Of a DNA stretch of 64,000 bases, positions 62,728 to 64,000 are shown piece after piece. Position numbers and translations under genes: made by a program. Every line of letters begins with the position of its first letter. Position 1 is the first letter of the stretch. The stretch lies in NCBI GenBank assembly GCA_024742765.1, contig JANSXT010000012.1, positions 62,001-126,000 of the forward strand, given 5' to 3'. The DNA comes from Phyllobacteriaceae bacterium. Its GTDB lineage: Bacteria; Pseudomonadota; Alphaproteobacteria; Rhizobiales; Rhizobiaceae. Below the pieces are notes generated by a model that did not search any database, had not been told where the DNA came from, and worked only from the letters and a program-made list of their open reading frames with translations.

Positions 62728-63963
62728 ATGACCAAACCTGCCGACATCGTCATTTCCGGCGCCGGGCCGACCGGCATGGCCGCCGCGCTGGAAGCGGCCG
62801 CCTGCGGCTACCGCACGGTGCTGGTTGCGCCGTCGGGCACGTTTCTGGACGATGATTCCCGCACAACCGCCCTGATGCAGCCGGCCATTGCCATGCTGCG
62901 CGATTATGGCGTGTTCGACGATTGCGCGCCTGCCGCGGCCCCGCTCAAGGTGCTGCGCATGGTCGATGCGACCGGGCGCCTGTTTCGCGCACCGACGGTC
63001 AGCTTCCGCGCGGCCGAGGCGGGCTATGACCAGTTCGGCTTCAACATCCCGAACAAGGCGCTGAACGCGGCGCTCGAAACGGCCGTCAAGGCGCACGATC
63101 TGATCGAGACCGTCGATGCGATGGTGTCGGCGGTCGCGTTCAACGATGATGCGGCGTTCGTCACGCTCTCCAATGGCGAGACCTATGAAACCCGGCTTGT
63201 CGTCGGCGCCGATGGCGTTCATTCGCTGGTTCGACAGGCGGCCGATATCGGCCAGCGCACATGGTCCTATCCGCAGACGGCGGTGGTTGCCGCGTTCGAC
63301 CATGAGCGCCATCATGAATTCATCTCGACCGAGTTCCACACGCCCGAAGGACCCTTCACCCAGGTTCCCCTGCCCGGCAATCGGTCGAGCCTTGTCTGGG
63401 TGATGCGGCCCGAGCGGGTCGAGATGGTCATGGCGATGGAACCGGACGCGCTGGCGCGGGCCATCGAAGATCATCTGCAATCGAGCCTTGGCAAAATCTC
63501 AAACGTCACCAAACCCCAGGGCTGGCCGCTGTCGAGCCTTGTCGCTCACACATTCGGCAAGCCGCGTGTGATGCTGATCGGGCAAGCCGCGCACGCCTTC
63601 CCGCCGATCGGCGCGCAGGGTCTCAATCTTGGGTTCCGCGATGTCGCCGATCTCGCCGGCGTTCTGGCCAAGGCGGGCGAAGACCCCGGCGCGGCAGCAG
63701 TCGCACGGCGCTACGACATGCGTCGCCGCGCCGATGTCTATATGCGCACCGGCGGCGTCGATGTGCTCAACCGCTCGCTTCTGACCGATTTCCTGCCGGT
63801 GCAGATGGGCCGCGCGGCGTTCCTGTCGGTCTTGCGCAACATCAGCCCCCTGCGCGGGCTGGTGATGCGCGAGGGGATCGAGCCGGGCGGCGGTCTGAAG
63901 GCCATGGCCGGTCCGTTCCGGCGCAAGCGCTCCGATGTCAGAACAGATCCGGCGGCAGGATAG
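62728..63963 (+). CDS. UbiH/UbiF-like FAD-dependent monooxygenase
   Basis: The 411-residue flavoprotein has the FAD motif DIVISGAGPTGMAAALEAAACG at residues 6-27, the DG motif VVGADGVHSLVRQAA around residue 160 and the second FAD motif VMLIGQAAHAFPPIGAQGLNLGFRDV near residue 285, matching the ubiquinone hydroxylase family. It may hydroxylate a ring of the ubiquinone precursor or a related aromatic. Divergent from the BMP operon; its end overlaps the next minus-strand gene by 26 bases. Confidence 0.85.
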   Translation: MTKPADIVISGAGPTGMAAALEAAACGYRTVLVAPSGTFLDDDSRTTALMQPAIAMLRDYGVFDDCAPAAAPLKVLRMVDATGRLFRAPTVSFRAAEAGYDQFGFNIPNKALNAALETAVKAHDLIETVDAMVSAVAFNDDAAFVTLSNGETYETRLVVGADGVHSLVRQAADIGQRTWSYPQTAVVAAFDHERHHEFISTEFHTPEGPFTQVPLPGNRSSLVWVMRPERVEMVMAMEPDALARAIEDHLQSSLGKISNVTKPQGWPLSSLVAHTFGKPRVMLIGQAAHAFPPIGAQGLNLGFRDVADLAGVLAKAGEDPGAAAVARRYDMRRRADVYMRTGGVDVLNRSLLTDFLPVQMGRAAFLSVLRNISPLRGLVMREGIEPGGGLKAMAGPFRRKRSDVRTDPAAG

Positions 63964-64000
63964 CGTTCGTCATCAGATAGAGCAGCAGCGTCACCGTAGC
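63938..64000 (-). CDS. C-terminal end of a minus-strand membrane protein gene (rest outside the window)
   Basis: The last 20 codons read ATVTLLLYLMTNAILPPDLF before a TGA at 63938-63940. The segment is hydrophobic. The protein cannot be identified from this fragment. It overlaps the convergent monooxygenase gene. Confidence 0.5.
   Translation of the reverse strand, partial: ATVTLLLYLMTNAILPPDLF

Noticed and set aside
61780-63480. Minus-strand 566-codon frame antisense to the monooxygenase gene
   Set aside because: It spans the BMP-type ATPase start and the opposite strand of a flavoprotein with intact motifs; composition-driven only.

Overview
The window is GC-rich, densely coded DNA from an alphaproteobacterium, most likely a member of the Hyphomicrobiales (Rhizobiales). 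This is inferred from gene content: a MaeB-type malic enzyme, a DUF2865 protein, class II DAHP synthase, the rpiA / DUF2059 / gor run, a PdhS/PleC-like histidine kinase, a LuxI/LuxR pair, Lrp/AsnC and BMP-type ABC transporters. No ribosomal RNA, phage gene, insertion sequence or CRISPR array was seen.

Layout. 0-7.7 kb holds housekeeping genes: malic enzyme 3' end, a DUF2865 protein, gltX, an MFS carrier, a VIT/CCC1 metal carrier, an SH3-like secreted protein and nadE. 7.7-10.3 kb holds three tandem paralogous Crp/Fnr-like regulators around an AT-rich intergenic island. 10.3-17.4 kb holds small-molecule metabolism: a GFA protein, a DODA-like dioxygenase, class II DAHP synthase, then rpiA, DUF2059, gor and a gamma-glutamylcyclotransferase-like gene, with gph divergent. 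17.5-21.3 kb holds tRNA-Val(CAC), a LuxR/LuxI quorum-sensing pair with a candidate lux box, a possible small ORF, structured non-coding DNA and a GGDEF-EAL protein.

21.4-32.5 kb is a ten-gene leftward carbohydrate or polyol cluster: LacI regulator, sugar-phosphate isomerase/epimerase, Gfo/Idh/MocA dehydrogenase, solute-binding protein, two permeases, a small membrane protein, two ATPases and a DhaK-DhaL kinase. A perfect 18-bp palindrome lies upstream of the binding-protein gene. A matching half-site lies upstream of lacI. Together they suggest one LacI-type regulon.

32.6-45.1 kb holds class I fumarase, a PNPOx-like/DUF971 pair, moaA with an FAD oxidoreductase, a DMT exporter, a LysR regulator, a Bcr-like MFS pump, and a translationally coupled molybdenum-cofactor operon (fdhD, mobA, mobB, moeA, cytochrome b561). 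45.2-52.3 kb holds an amino-acid ABC transporter with no local ATPase, a beta-hydroxyacid dehydrogenase, an Lrp regulator, a uracil-DNA-glycosylase-like/thermonuclease pair, a membrane histidine kinase and tRNA-Ser(TGA).

52.3-53.9 kb looks like a short accessory patch: a degenerate copy of the tRNA-Ser 3' end, a GNAT acetyltransferase and a double-SH3 protein. 54-64 kb holds a membrane protein, a convergent SbtA/SbtB bicarbonate-transport pair, a GT87-like membrane protein, a BMP-family nucleoside ABC transporter, a UbiH-like monooxygenase and the start of one further gene.

All functions come from reading motifs and translated sequence by eye; no database search was run.
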